In this document: positions 52,277-64,000 of the stretch, in pieces
Layout of the letters: the number at the start of each line of letters is the position of its first letter
Numbering within the stretch: position 1 is the first letter of the stretch
Assembly: GCF_003951315.1 (NCBI RefSeq)
Contig: NZ_QLJH01000019.1
Span: forward strand, 12,425 to 76,424
Source of the DNA: Sphingomonas sp. S-NIH.Pt15_0812
Lineage (GTDB): Bacteria; Pseudomonadota; Alphaproteobacteria; Sphingomonadales; Sphingomonadaceae
DNA length: 64,000 bases
Direction of reading: 5' to 3'
The notes under the pieces: model-generated
What the model saw: the letters and a program-made list of their open reading frames with translations, nothing else
Told to the model about the DNA's origin: nothing
Databases searched by the model: none
Translations under genes and position numbers: made by a program

Positions 52277-53305
52277 TCAGCCGGCGTCGCGTTCCCGTGC
52301 GATCAGGGCCGCCTTGCGCGCCGCGCCATAGGCATAGCCGCCCACGCCGCCATCGCTGCGCACCACCCGGTGGCAGGGAATGGCGATGGCGATGGCGTTC
52401 GCGCCGCAAGCCGATCCCGCCGCCCGAGTCGCCCCCGGCGCGCCGGCCAGCGCGGCGAGTTCGGCATAGCTGCGCGTCTCGCCCGGCGGGATGGTGCGCA
52501 GCGCCTGCCAGATCGCCTCCTGGAAGGCGGTGCCGCGCAGGTCGAGCGGCAGGTCCGCGTCGCAGCCCGGCGTCTCCACCAGCGCGACGACCCGCGCGGC
52601 GAGATCGGCCAGGGCAGAACCGCCGGGCCGCAGCGCGGCATGGGGGAAGCGGGCGCTGAGGGCCGCCCCGTCCTCGTCGAAGGCGACGCGGCACAGTCCG
52701 CGCCCCGTCGCGGCGATCAGCAACGGGCCGAGACTGGTTGCCGCCAGCGTCCAGTGGATGGTGACGCCGCGTCCGCCCTTCGCCCAGGCGCTGGGGGCCA
52801 TGCCCAGGCGCGCCGCCGCGTCATAGAAGCGGCTGGGGGCGGCGTAACCGGCGGCGTAGAGCGCGTCCGTCACCGTCGCGCCCCGGGTCAGGGCGGCGCC
52901 GGCGCGCTCCAGCCGTTTCGCGCGGCCATAGGCGGCGGGCGTCAGCCCGGTCGCACGCTTGAACAGCCGGTGGAAATGATGCGGCGCATAGCCGACCGCC
53001 CGGGCCAGCGCCTCCAGCCGGGGCGGGGCTTCCGCCGCGTCGATCAGCGCGATCGCTTCCGCCACCGCCGCCCGGTCGCGGGCGACCGCGTCGGGCCGGC
53101 AGCGCAGGCAGGCGCGGAAGCCGGCCGCGCGTGCCGCCGCGCCATCGACATGGAAGCTGACCTGCGCGCGCCGGGGATGGCGCGCCGGGCAGCTCGGCTT
53201 GCAATAGATGCCGGTCGATCGCACCCCGACGACGAAGCGGCCATCGGCGGAACGGTCGCGCGCCTCGAAGGCGGCCCAGGCGGCATCGGGATCGATCATG
53301 GTCAT
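52277..53305 (-). CDS. ada: Ada: methylphosphotriester/O6-methylguanine methyltransferase and regulator
   Basis: 342 residues, three functional parts. N-terminal Zn domain with Cys35, Cys39, Cys66 and Cys69 (YCKPSC, ACLRC). AraC-type helix-turn-helix (LARAVGYAPHHFHRLFKRAT). C-terminal MGMT domain with the acceptor Cys in IPCHRVV (about residue 311), FQEAIWQALRTIPPGET and SYAELAALAG. It repairs alkylated DNA and, once methylated, activates the adaptive response. An alternative ATG six bases later changes little. Confidence 0.94.
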   Translation of the reverse strand: MTMIDPDAAWAAFEARDRSADGRFVVGVRSTGIYCKPSCPARHPRRAQVSFHVDGAAARAAGFRACLRCRPDAVARDRAAVAEAIALIDAAEAPPRLEALARAVGYAPHHFHRLFKRATGLTPAAYGRAKRLERAGAALTRGATVTDALYAAGYAAPSRFYDAAARLGMAPSAWAKGGRGVTIHWTLAATSLGPLLIAATGRGLCRVAFDEDGAALSARFPHAALRPGGSALADLAARVVALVETPGCDADLPLDLRGTAFQEAIWQALRTIPPGETRSYAELAALAGAPGATRAAGSACGANAIAIAIPCHRVVRSDGGVGGYAYGAARKAALIARERDAG

Positions 53306-53354
53306 GCCGCCATCCTGCCCGCCAGCCGCGCGCGGCGCATCCCGAAGCTTGCGG

Positions 53355-54269
53355 TCAAAGCGGCGCCATATGCCTCACATCCTCGGCCCCCGCGGCGAGC
53401 GCCGCGACCCGTTCCAGGCCCCGGCTGATCGCGTCGCCCGCCCGGGGCGCGAAGACGCGGGCGCGGGTGTAGAGCGCCGCCGCCTCCGCATAGCGGCCGG
53501 CCGCCTCCGCGCAGAGCGCCTGGTTGAACAGCGTGGGTCCGTGATCGGGCGCCGCCGCGCCGATCGCCGCGAAGCGGGCGCAGGCCCCCCGTTCGTCCTG
53601 CCTGGTCTGGTGGACGGTGCTGCGGAATTGCTCGGCCAGGTCGGGCGGCAGGCCGTCGCGCTCCTCGCGGATGCGCACCTTGTAGCGTTCGCGGTGCGGC
53701 GCGAGGTCGAGCCGGACCTGGCCGGCGATCGATTCGACCATCGACTGGACCGCCAGGTCCGCGCCCAGGCCGCCCGCCTCGTCCTCGCACCAGCTGCTGG
53801 TGTCGCTGCGCGTCGGCGTCCACGCGTATAGGATGCGCTCGTCCCGCTGCCGGATCAGGCGCAGGTCCGCATGGAGCGTCACCGTGCGCTGGATGCAGGC
53901 GACCGTGTAGCGCACGCGGCGCACGCATTTGTCGTCCTTCTTCTCGACGCAGCGCTCGCGACTTTCGGTATAGCCCGCCTGCTCGACCGAGGACGCGGCG
54001 CGGCCCGACACCAGGCCGTCGGGGCGCAGCGACGGGGCGACGACCTGGGCATGGGGCACGCCGTCCCGGCCGAGCGTCGCCAGCCGCCGCTCGATCGCCA
54101 CCCCCAGCGCGTCGCCGGCCGGCCCGTCGAACAGGTCGACACCGATCGTCGGCAACAGGCTCGCCTCGCGCGATCCGGCCGCGACGATGCCCTCGACATG
54201 GATCACCTCGGCGGCAGCAGGAGCGGCGCAGACCATCGCGACGACCGCCACCAGCACCCATCCGCGCAT
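53355..54269 (-). CDS. Secreted hypothetical protein with TPR-like C-terminus
   Basis: 304 residues with a signal peptide (MRGWVLVAVVAMVCAAPAAAE). The middle region contains Cys residues (ESRERCVEKKDDKCVRRVRY, VACIQRTVTLHADLRLI) and beta-rich segments. The last 90 residues look like a tetratricopeptide motif (TLFNQALCAEAAGRYAEAAA, LYTRARVFAPRAGDAI). No named family recognised. Same strand as ada, with its stop 49 bases upstream of the ada start, so the two may be co-transcribed. Confidence 0.7.
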   Translation of the reverse strand: MRGWVLVAVVAMVCAAPAAAEVIHVEGIVAAGSREASLLPTIGVDLFDGPAGDALGVAIERRLATLGRDGVPHAQVVAPSLRPDGLVSGRAASSVEQAGYTESRERCVEKKDDKCVRRVRYTVACIQRTVTLHADLRLIRQRDERILYAWTPTRSDTSSWCEDEAGGLGADLAVQSMVESIAGQVRLDLAPHRERYKVRIREERDGLPPDLAEQFRSTVHQTRQDERGACARFAAIGAAAPDHGPTLFNQALCAEAAGRYAEAAALYTRARVFAPRAGDAISRGLERVAALAAGAEDVRHMAPL

Positions 54270-54485
54270 CGTGCCGTCCCTCCTGTCGAACGGGGCATCG
54301 GTACGCCGCCGATCCTGAACGGGACATGCCTGAACATCCGGTAAAGGAAAGTGACAGGATGGACAGGTTCGCTTGCATCCTCTGCACCCTCATGCTAGCC
54401 GCCCGAAAGCCCAGCGACAGGCGCGGTTCCGCGCCCCGTTCCCTATGGGCTACCCGTTTTGAAATGCTGAGGGACATAACGCTCC

Positions 54486-56601
<2,116 letters not shown>

Positions 56602-56685
56602 GGACGGGCCTTGCCCGGGCCGATGGTCGGGGCAGGGCGATAACGGGGAGACCCCGGTTCCGGCCGGGGTGACGATAGGAAGAAG

Positions 56686-59076
<2,391 letters not shown>

Positions 59077-59077
<1 letters not shown>

Positions 59078-59331
59078 TGGCGCTCCACTTCGAGCTGGTC
59101 ACTCCCGAGCGGCTGGTCCGCTCGGAGTCGGTCCACATGGTCACCGTTCCCGGCACCGAGGGTGACTTCGCGGTGCTGGAGGGCCATGCCCCCTTCATGT
59201 CGACGATCCGAGACGGCATCCTCTCGGTCTATACCAGCGCCAATGGCCAGCCCGAGACGATCGCGATCCGCGGCGGCTTCGCCGAGGTCAATGCGCAAGG
59301 CTTGACCGTCCTCGCCGAGCATATCGGCTGA
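59077..59331 (+). CDS. atpC: F1 ATP synthase subunit epsilon (short form)
   Basis: 84 residues: only the N-terminal beta-sandwich ([39 protein letters not shown]). The C-terminal two-helix inhibitory hairpin found in the roughly 135-residue E. coli epsilon is absent; the reading frame ends normally after [10 protein letters not shown]. Short epsilon is seen in some alphaproteobacteria, where other proteins inhibit ATPase activity. The start overlaps the atpD stop (TAATG). Confidence 0.95.
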
Positions 59332-59338
59332 TCTTCCC

Positions 59339-59379
59339 GGTGGCGGGGCGGTGATCCGCTCCGCCGCCGTTTCGCTTTT
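59339..59379 (+). terminator. Terminator of the atp operon
   Basis: A GC-rich 13-bp imperfect stem (GGTGGCGGGGCGG with CCGCTCCGCCGCC) and TGAT loop are followed within 8 bases by TTTT; seven bases past the atpC stop. Confidence 0.65.
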
Positions 59380-59465
59380 GCTGGACCGACGCGCGGCCAC
59401 CGGGCAAGGAGGCGGCGGAAATCGGCCCTTTTCAGCCGATTGCGTTCGACGAACGGGAGATCGGC

Positions 59466-60254
59466 TTGGCCTTGTCGCTCAGGATCACGCGCAAGCTGGC
59501 GCATCTGCTGCCCCGGCGCGATCCGCATTATCGCAGCACGCCCGCGCCGCAGGGCCGGCCCAAGGTGCTGGTGGTCGGCGTCTATGTCGGCAACAAGCCC
59601 AGCCTGATCGACCATATCGTCGAACAGCTCGCCACCGCCACGCAGGTCGATCTGGTCCAACGCTGGGCTGCGATCGGTGGCGCGTCGCCCAGTCCGGCGG
59701 TGGATGCGGTCACCGTCGAGCGGATCCAGGGCTATGAGCCGAAATGGCTGCTGCTCGAACGGCTGGTGCGCGACGCGCCCGACCAGGGTTTCGACTATGT
59801 GCTGTTCTGCGACGACGATATCTGGATGGGCCGGGGGTTCCTGGATGCGCTGATCGGCCTGCAACAGGCGCATGGCTTTGCGATCGCGCAGCCGGCGCGA
59901 ACCTGGCGCAGCTATACCGACTGGCCGATCGTGCGTCGCCGCCTGGGGCTGACCGCGCGGCAGACCGGCTTCATTGAGAGCGGGCCGGTGGTCAGCATGA
60001 GCCATGCATTCTTCGACCTGGCGACGCCGTTCAGCACCGACAGCCCGATGGGCTGGGGATATGACCTGGTCTGGCCGAAGACGGCGGAGAAGGCCGGCCT
60101 GACGATGGGGATCATCGATGCGGTGCCCGTCGACCACAGCTTCCGCCCGCGCAGCCAGCTCTACAGCTATGACAAGGAGATCGCACGGATGGCCGACTAT
60201 CTGTCGACCCGCGATCATATCCGCGAGCATGTGACCTACCGGAAGATCCGGTAG
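59466..60254 (+). CDS. Glycosyltransferase-like protein (DUF707-like)
   Basis: 262 residues from a TTG at 59466 with GGGAGA seven bases before it; no ATG fits. GT-A-like features: a Rossmann-type start KVLVVGVYVGNKPSLIDHIV, a DDD cluster in DYVLFCDDDIWMGRGFLDAL (metal/nucleotide-sugar site), and the acceptor-side motif SPMGWGYDLVWP with a conserved His in DAVPVDHSFRP. This pattern resembles DUF707-type putative glycosyltransferases. Substrates unknown; no signal peptide, so probably cytosolic or membrane-peripheral. It stands alone after the atp operon. Confidence 0.65.
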   Translation: MALSLRITRKLAHLLPRRDPHYRSTPAPQGRPKVLVVGVYVGNKPSLIDHIVEQLATATQVDLVQRWAAIGGASPSPAVDAVTVERIQGYEPKWLLLERLVRDAPDQGFDYVLFCDDDIWMGRGFLDALIGLQQAHGFAIAQPARTWRSYTDWPIVRRRLGLTARQTGFIESGPVVSMSHAFFDLATPFSTDSPMGWGYDLVWPKTAEKAGLTMGIIDAVPVDHSFRPRSQLYSYDKEIARMADYLSTRDHIREHVTYRKIR

Positions 60255-60284
60255 CGACGGGGCGGATGCGCATTTCCGACGGCT

Positions 60285-60402
60285 GAGCCCGGCCTCCGCA
60301 GGCGCTTCGCCAAAGTCGGGCAATTAGGCCTGACAGGCTCGTGCTCCTGCGTAGGCAGGAGCACGGTAGCGACTTCTGCAAAGGTATCGCCTCTGCCGGC
60401 GC
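60285..60402. repeat. Dispersed non-coding repeat with an 11-bp hairpin
   Basis: Contains CGTGCTCCTGC-GTAG-GCAGGAGCACG, a perfect hairpin at 60340-60365. Flanking sequence resembles 42877-42945 (left part, from CCGGCCTCCGCAGG) and 43124-43195 (right part, to TGCCGGC). It lies in the gene-free gap between the glycosyltransferase-like and EIICB genes, whose 3' ends converge here. Confidence 0.65.
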
Positions 60403-60493
60403 GGAGCGTGAAGGACGGGTAAGGCCGTCTTTCCGACCGTCTCATTGAAGCGGCGGTTTCGATATGGCCGACCGGCCGATCGGCGTCAGACGG

Positions 60494-62203
60494 TCAGACG
60501 GTCAGCCGCTCCGCATCGCCATCCGCCGCCAGCAGGTGCAGCACGCCGGGACAGGGGCGTGCTACCGCCGCCACGCCGAGCGCGACCAGCTTCGCATCCT
60601 CCACCCCGCCGGCATCCCGCAGCGCCACGCGCAGGCGGCCGCCATGCACGCTGGCCCGCTCGACATTGGCTTCGCCCCCCAGCGCGCTCAGCAAAGCCGC
60701 AGGAAGCCGTACCGGCTTGGCGGTCACATCCGCCACGGCGGCGACCGGCGCGGCCGCCACGCCGCCCTGGGCCAGCGCATCGCGGATCTCGACCGCCACG
60801 ACATCGGCGATCGGCCCCAGCACCACCTGCAGCGCGGTGGCGGAGGGGCGGATCAGCCCGCGCGCGCCGAGCGCCTTGAGCGCCGCCTCGTCGACCGCCG
60901 CCTGGTCCTGGACCACCAGCCGCAACCGGGTCGTGCAGGCCCCGACCGTGGTCAGGTTCGCGCCGCCGCCCAGCGCCCGGGCGAAGGCCGCGCCCCGCTC
61001 CGCCACCGGCGTCGCTGCCCCGGTCGCGGGGACGGCGTCGTCGCGGCCCGGCGTCTTCAGGTCGAACCGGCGGATGAAGACGCGGAACACCGTGTAATAG
61101 ACCGCCGCATAGACCAGCCCGACCGGGATCAGCAGCAGCGGCCGGGTCGCCTTGCCGAAGTTCAACACATAGTCGAGCAGGCCGGCGGAGAAGCCGAAGC
61201 CCAGCTTCACGCCCAGAATCGACATCAGCGTCATCGACAGGCCGGTCAGCACCGCATGGATGGCGTAGAGGACGGGGGCGAGGAACATGAAGCTGAATTC
61301 GATCGGCTCGGTCACGCCGGTCAGTGCCGAAGTCAGCGCCAGGCTGAACAACAGGCCGCCGACCGCCTTGCGCCGGTCGGGCAGCGCCTCGTGATACATG
61401 GCGAGGCAGGCGGCGGGCAGGCCGAACATCATCACCGGGAAGAACCCGGCCATGAACGCGCCGGCATTGGGATCGCCCGCGAAGAAGCGGCGCAGGTCGC
61501 CGGTCGCGCCGTGATAGTCGCCGACCACGAACCAGGCGATGTTGTTGAGCAGATGGTGCAGCCCGGTGACGAGCAGCAACCGGTTGAGCAGGCCGAACAC
61601 GAACAGCCCCGCGCCGCCCGCCCCGATGATCGCATAGCTGAGCTGGTCGATGCCCGCGTTGATGCTGGCGAAGCCGAGACCGGCAATGGCGGCCAGCACC
61701 AGCCCGGCCAGCCCCGCGACGATCGGCACGAATCGCCGTCCGCCGAAAAAGGCGAGATATTCTGGTAGTTTGATCGCCGAGAAACGGTTGTAGAACAGGC
61801 CGCCGACCAGGCCCGACAGGATGCCGAGCGGCACGTCGAGCCGCGCCATCGCCTTCGCCTTCCACGCCGCCTTGGCGAGGTCGAGGCCGGCGGGGGTCAG
61901 GCCGGCGCCGATATCGGCGGGCACCGTCATCAGCGTCTTGCCCGCCTCCGTCGCGATCAGGAAGCAGGTGACGCCGGCCAGGCAGGCCGCGCCATTGCCG
62001 TCGCGCGCGAAGCCGGTGGCGACGCCGATCGCGAAGAGCAGGCCCAGATGGGTGAAGATCGCATCGCCCGCCGCCGAGACAAAGCCGATGTCGAGCAGGT
62101 CGGGCTGGCCGAGGCGCAGCAACAGGCCCGCGATCGGCAGCACCGCGATCGGCAGCATCAGCGCGCGGCCGAGCGGTTGGAGCGCTCCGAGGATCGACTT
62201 CAT
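60494..62203 (-). CDS. nagE: PTS EIICB permease, GlcNAc/glucose type, with extra C-terminal EIIB-like domain
   Basis: 569 residues from ATG 62203, overlapping the EI stop by ATGA. Residues about 1-380 are the membrane EIIC domain (LGRALMLPIAVLPIAGLLLR, NNIAWFVVGDYHG, TGVTEPIEFSFMFLAP). Residues about 400-480 form EIIB with phospho-acceptor Cys423 in GACTTRLRLV. Residues 500-569 repeat the EIIB pattern (SALGGEANVERASVHGGRLR) but lack the Cys. It phosphorylates and imports an amino sugar or glucose. The nagE assignment is by similarity; GlcNAc is the best guess, and EIIA would be supplied by another protein. Confidence 0.82.
   Translation of the reverse strand: MKSILGALQPLGRALMLPIAVLPIAGLLLRLGQPDLLDIGFVSAAGDAIFTHLGLLFAIGVATGFARDGNGAACLAGVTCFLIATEAGKTLMTVPADIGAGLTPAGLDLAKAAWKAKAMARLDVPLGILSGLVGGLFYNRFSAIKLPEYLAFFGGRRFVPIVAGLAGLVLAAIAGLGFASINAGIDQLSYAIIGAGGAGLFVFGLLNRLLLVTGLHHLLNNIAWFVVGDYHGATGDLRRFFAGDPNAGAFMAGFFPVMMFGLPAACLAMYHEALPDRRKAVGGLLFSLALTSALTGVTEPIEFSFMFLAPVLYAIHAVLTGLSMTLMSILGVKLGFGFSAGLLDYVLNFGKATRPLLLIPVGLVYAAVYYTVFRVFIRRFDLKTPGRDDAVPATGAATPVAERGAAFARALGGGANLTTVGACTTRLRLVVQDQAAVDEAALKALGARGLIRPSATALQVVLGPIADVVAVEIRDALAQGGVAAAPVAAVADVTAKPVRLPAALLSALGGEANVERASVHGGRLRVALRDAGGVEDAKLVALGVAAVARPCPGVLHLLAADGDAERLTV
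60788..60914 (-). repeat. EIIB segment duplicated in the EI gene (copy 1)
   Basis: 127 bases within nagE that match 63874-64000 at 124 positions (3 mismatches). Encodes the EIIB stretch from VQDQA to ADVVAVE. Confidence 0.9.
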
Positions 62204-64000
62204 GCGGCAAACTCCCGGGCGAGGCGGCGGACTTGGGCGGCGCTGGAACAGGCGAGCGCGGCCTGGGCATGGGCGCGGGCGGCGGGCAGGGTCAGCCCGG
62301 CGACCATCGCCTTGATATCGGGGACGACCGCCGGGGCGGCGGAGAGTTCGGTGACGCCCAGGCCGATCAGGATCGGCACCGCCAGCGGATCGGAGGCCAG
62401 GCCGCCGCACACGCCGGTCCAGCGGCCATGCGCGGCGCCGCCCCTGCACGTCTCGCCGATCAGGCGCAGCACCGCCGGGTGCAGGCCGTCGAGCGCGCTG
62501 GCGACGCTGGCATTGCCGCGATCCATGGCGAGCGCATATTGGGTCAGGTCGTTGGTGCCGATCGACAGGAAGTCCGCCTCGCGCGCCAGCAGGTCGGCGG
62601 TGATCGCCGCCGCCGGCGTCTCGACCATCACGCCGAGCGGCACGCGGTCGGTGCGCCCCAGTTCGGCGCAGAGACGGTCGAGCACGGTGCGGACCTGGCG
62701 CAGTTCGTCCAGGCTGGCGATCATCGGCACCATGATCTTGCACTGTTCGACCGGGCGCACCGACAGGATCGCGCGGAGCTGGTCTTCCAGGATTTCGGGC
62801 CGGGCGAGGCCGACGCGGATGCCGCGCAGGCCGAGCGCCGGATTCTCCTCGGCGGGAATGGGGAGGTAGGGGGCCGGCTTGTCGCCGCCGATATCGAGCA
62901 GGCGGATGATGAGCGGGCGGCCCGCCAGCGTGTCGGCGATCGCCTGGTAATCGGCGGTCTGCTCGGCCACGTCGGGCGCCGTCTCGCGCTCCAGGAACAG
63001 GAATTCGGTCCGCAACAGGCCCGAACCCTCCGCGCCATTGGCCATCGCCAGCGTGGCGTCGGCGACCGAGCCGAGATTGGCGAAGACCTCGATCCGCTGC
63101 CCGTCCCGGGTGTGGCAGGGGGCGTGGCCGCGCGCCAAGGCGTCGGCGCGGCGGGCGGCGATGGCGGCGATCCTCGCCTCGGCTGCCGCGATCTTCTCGT
63201 GCGGCGGGTCGAGATGGAGCAGCGCCTCGCTCGCGTCGAGGATCACCCGTGTACCCTCCGCCACGTCGCGCAGGGCCGGACCGATCGCGACCAGCGCGGG
63301 CAGGCCCAGCGTCGCCGCCAGGATCGCGACATGCGAGGTCGGGCCGCCACGCTCCACCGCGATGCCCGCGATGGTCGCGGTGTCGAGGCCGAGCAGCTGC
63401 GAGGGGAGCAGATCGTCGGCGAGCAGGATCGTGCCGGGCGCGAACACCGGGGCGGTGGTTTCCAGCCCCATCAGCCGGGCGATTAGCTGCCGCTCCAAGT
63501 CGCGCATGTCGTCGGCACGTTCGGCCAGCCGCGCATCGCCAGTCGCGCGCAATGCCTCGCCCTGGGGCCGGATCGCGGCGCGCCAGGCGGCGGCGGCGCT
63601 GGCCCCGCGCGCGATGCCGTGGCGGGTCGCCGCCAGCAGCGCCGGATCGTCGAGCATCGCGGCATGGGCCTCGACGATCGCGCGCTCGGCCCCGTGCGCG
63701 ATTCGCGCGCGGGCGGTGAGGGCGTTCGCCAGATCGTGGCGCGCCGCGTCGAACGCCGCTTCCTCGGCGGCGATGCCGCACCCCTCGGCCGGGACGTCGC
63801 AATCCGTGGCGCGCAGCCAGCCGACCGGCCCGACCGCCAGCCCCGGCGCGGCGGTGACGCCGGCCAGCGCGCCCTCGACCGCCACGACATCGGCGATCGG
63901 CCCCAGCACCACCTGCAGCGCGGTGGCGGAGGGGCGGATCAGGCCGCGCGCGCCGAGCGCCATGAGCGCCGCCTCGTCGACCGTCGCCTGGTCCTGGACC
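62200..64000 (-). CDS. PTS enzyme I with an upstream EIIB-like segment (5' end outside window)
   Basis: At least 599 residues; the frame is open to the right edge. The core is phosphoenolpyruvate-protein phosphotransferase: domain start GALAGVTAAPGLAVGPVGWL, phospho-His in VERGGPTSHVAILAA, PEP site IIRLLDIGGDKPAPYL and LGLRGIRVGL, VMVETPAAAITADLLA, GTNDLTQYALAMDRGN and active Cys in GVCGGLASDP. Just before the EI start the same frame encodes VQDQATVDEAALMALGARGL and on to ADVVAVE, an EIIB C-terminus nearly identical to that in nagE. An ATG inside that segment (63963) arises from a Lys-to-Met change and is not taken as the start. Confidence 0.85.
   Translation of the reverse strand, partial: VQDQATVDEAALMALGARGLIRPSATALQVVLGPIADVVAVEGALAGVTAAPGLAVGPVGWLRATDCDVPAEGCGIAAEEAAFDAARHDLANALTARARIAHGAERAIVEAHAAMLDDPALLAATRHGIARGASAAAAWRAAIRPQGEALRATGDARLAERADDMRDLERQLIARLMGLETTAPVFAPGTILLADDLLPSQLLGLDTATIAGIAVERGGPTSHVAILAATLGLPALVAIGPALRDVAEGTRVILDASEALLHLDPPHEKIAAAEARIAAIAARRADALARGHAPCHTRDGQRIEVFANLGSVADATLAMANGAEGSGLLRTEFLFLERETAPDVAEQTADYQAIADTLAGRPLIIRLLDIGGDKPAPYLPIPAEENPALGLRGIRVGLARPEILEDQLRAILSVRPVEQCKIMVPMIASLDELRQVRTVLDRLCAELGRTDRVPLGVMVETPAAAITADLLAREADFLSIGTNDLTQYALAMDRGNASVASALDGLHPAVLRLIGETCRGGAAHGRWTGVCGGLASDPLAVPILIGLGVTELSAAPAVVPDIKAMVAGLTLPAARAHAQAALACSSAAQVRRLAREFAA
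63874..64000 (-). repeat. EIIB segment duplicated in the EI gene (copy 2)
   Basis: Matches 60788-60914 at 124 of 127 positions and may continue past the window edge. Sharp junction: similarity ends at the codons for VE, directly before the EI domain. Confidence 0.9.

Noticed and set aside
62204..63802. Single 1102-residue EIICB protein
   Set aside because: The upstream 533 codons are a shadow of the enzyme I gene; the ATGA overlap at 62203 fixes the EIICB start.
63874..64000. ATG at 63963 as the enzyme I start
   Set aside because: It falls inside a conserved EIIB segment that continues in frame to the window edge; the ATG replaces the Lys codon found in the nagE copy.

Overview
This window is a high-GC chromosomal segment from an alphaproteobacterium, most probably a sphingomonad (Sphingomonas or close relative). 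The inference rests on several things seen together. There are four secreted proteins with PEPxxWA-type C-terminal sorting signals. There are TonB-dependent receptors, a glmS/ribosome-free F1-only ATP synthase operon (atpHAGDC, with the F0 genes absent), an RNase E with an acidic S1 insert, and short sphingomonad-type hypothetical proteins. No phage, plasmid, IS or CRISPR signature was found. Genus is an inference; no rRNA gene lies in the window.

Layout. 1-5 kb: end of an MHS-family transporter, a PEP-CTERM serine protease, a glycosyltransferase and purA. 5-6 kb: three small hypotheticals. 5.9-13.5 kb: two translationally coupled TonB-dependent receptors (minus strand) facing a three-gene ABC-2/DUF3526-type exporter operon (plus strand). 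13.5-20.1 kb: small proteins, a ZIP metal transporter, three PEP-CTERM-type proteins (one with an amber stop exactly at the Glu of its PEP motif), tRNA-Arg(CCG), and dapB-nth-DUF6491-like. 20.3-22 kb: cobB and era, convergent and overlapping.

22-36.9 kb is a glucuronoxylan-utilisation locus. It holds xylA, xylB and a GH43 enzyme in one operon, a LacI-family regulator, a sugar/H+ symporter, an operon of GH67 alpha-glucuronidase, GH10 xylanase and a two-domain SGNH-NodB esterase, and a divergent GH3 enzyme. The same 14-bp LacI-type palindrome (TGATAGCGCTATCA-like) sits in all three relevant promoter regions, so the locus looks like one regulon: extracytoplasmic depolymerisation and deacetylation, uptake, then isomerisation and phosphorylation of xylose.

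37-54 kb is mostly housekeeping and envelope: M48 protease/TPR, DsbA, an ABC-2 exporter, a CPBP protease, glpX, RNase E with a clear terminator, an amidase, a DUF885 protein, an aspartyl-protease/PDZ protein, CpaF, Ada and a secreted hypothetical. 54.4-59.3 kb is atpHAGDC. 59.4-64 kb has a glycosyltransferase-like protein and a GlcNAc/glucose-type PTS operon (EI then EIICB, minus strand). A 127-nt near-identical EIIB segment there occurs in both genes, and the EI gene runs off the right edge. Dispersed non-coding inverted repeats lie near 5.1, 42.9-43.2 and 60.3 kb.
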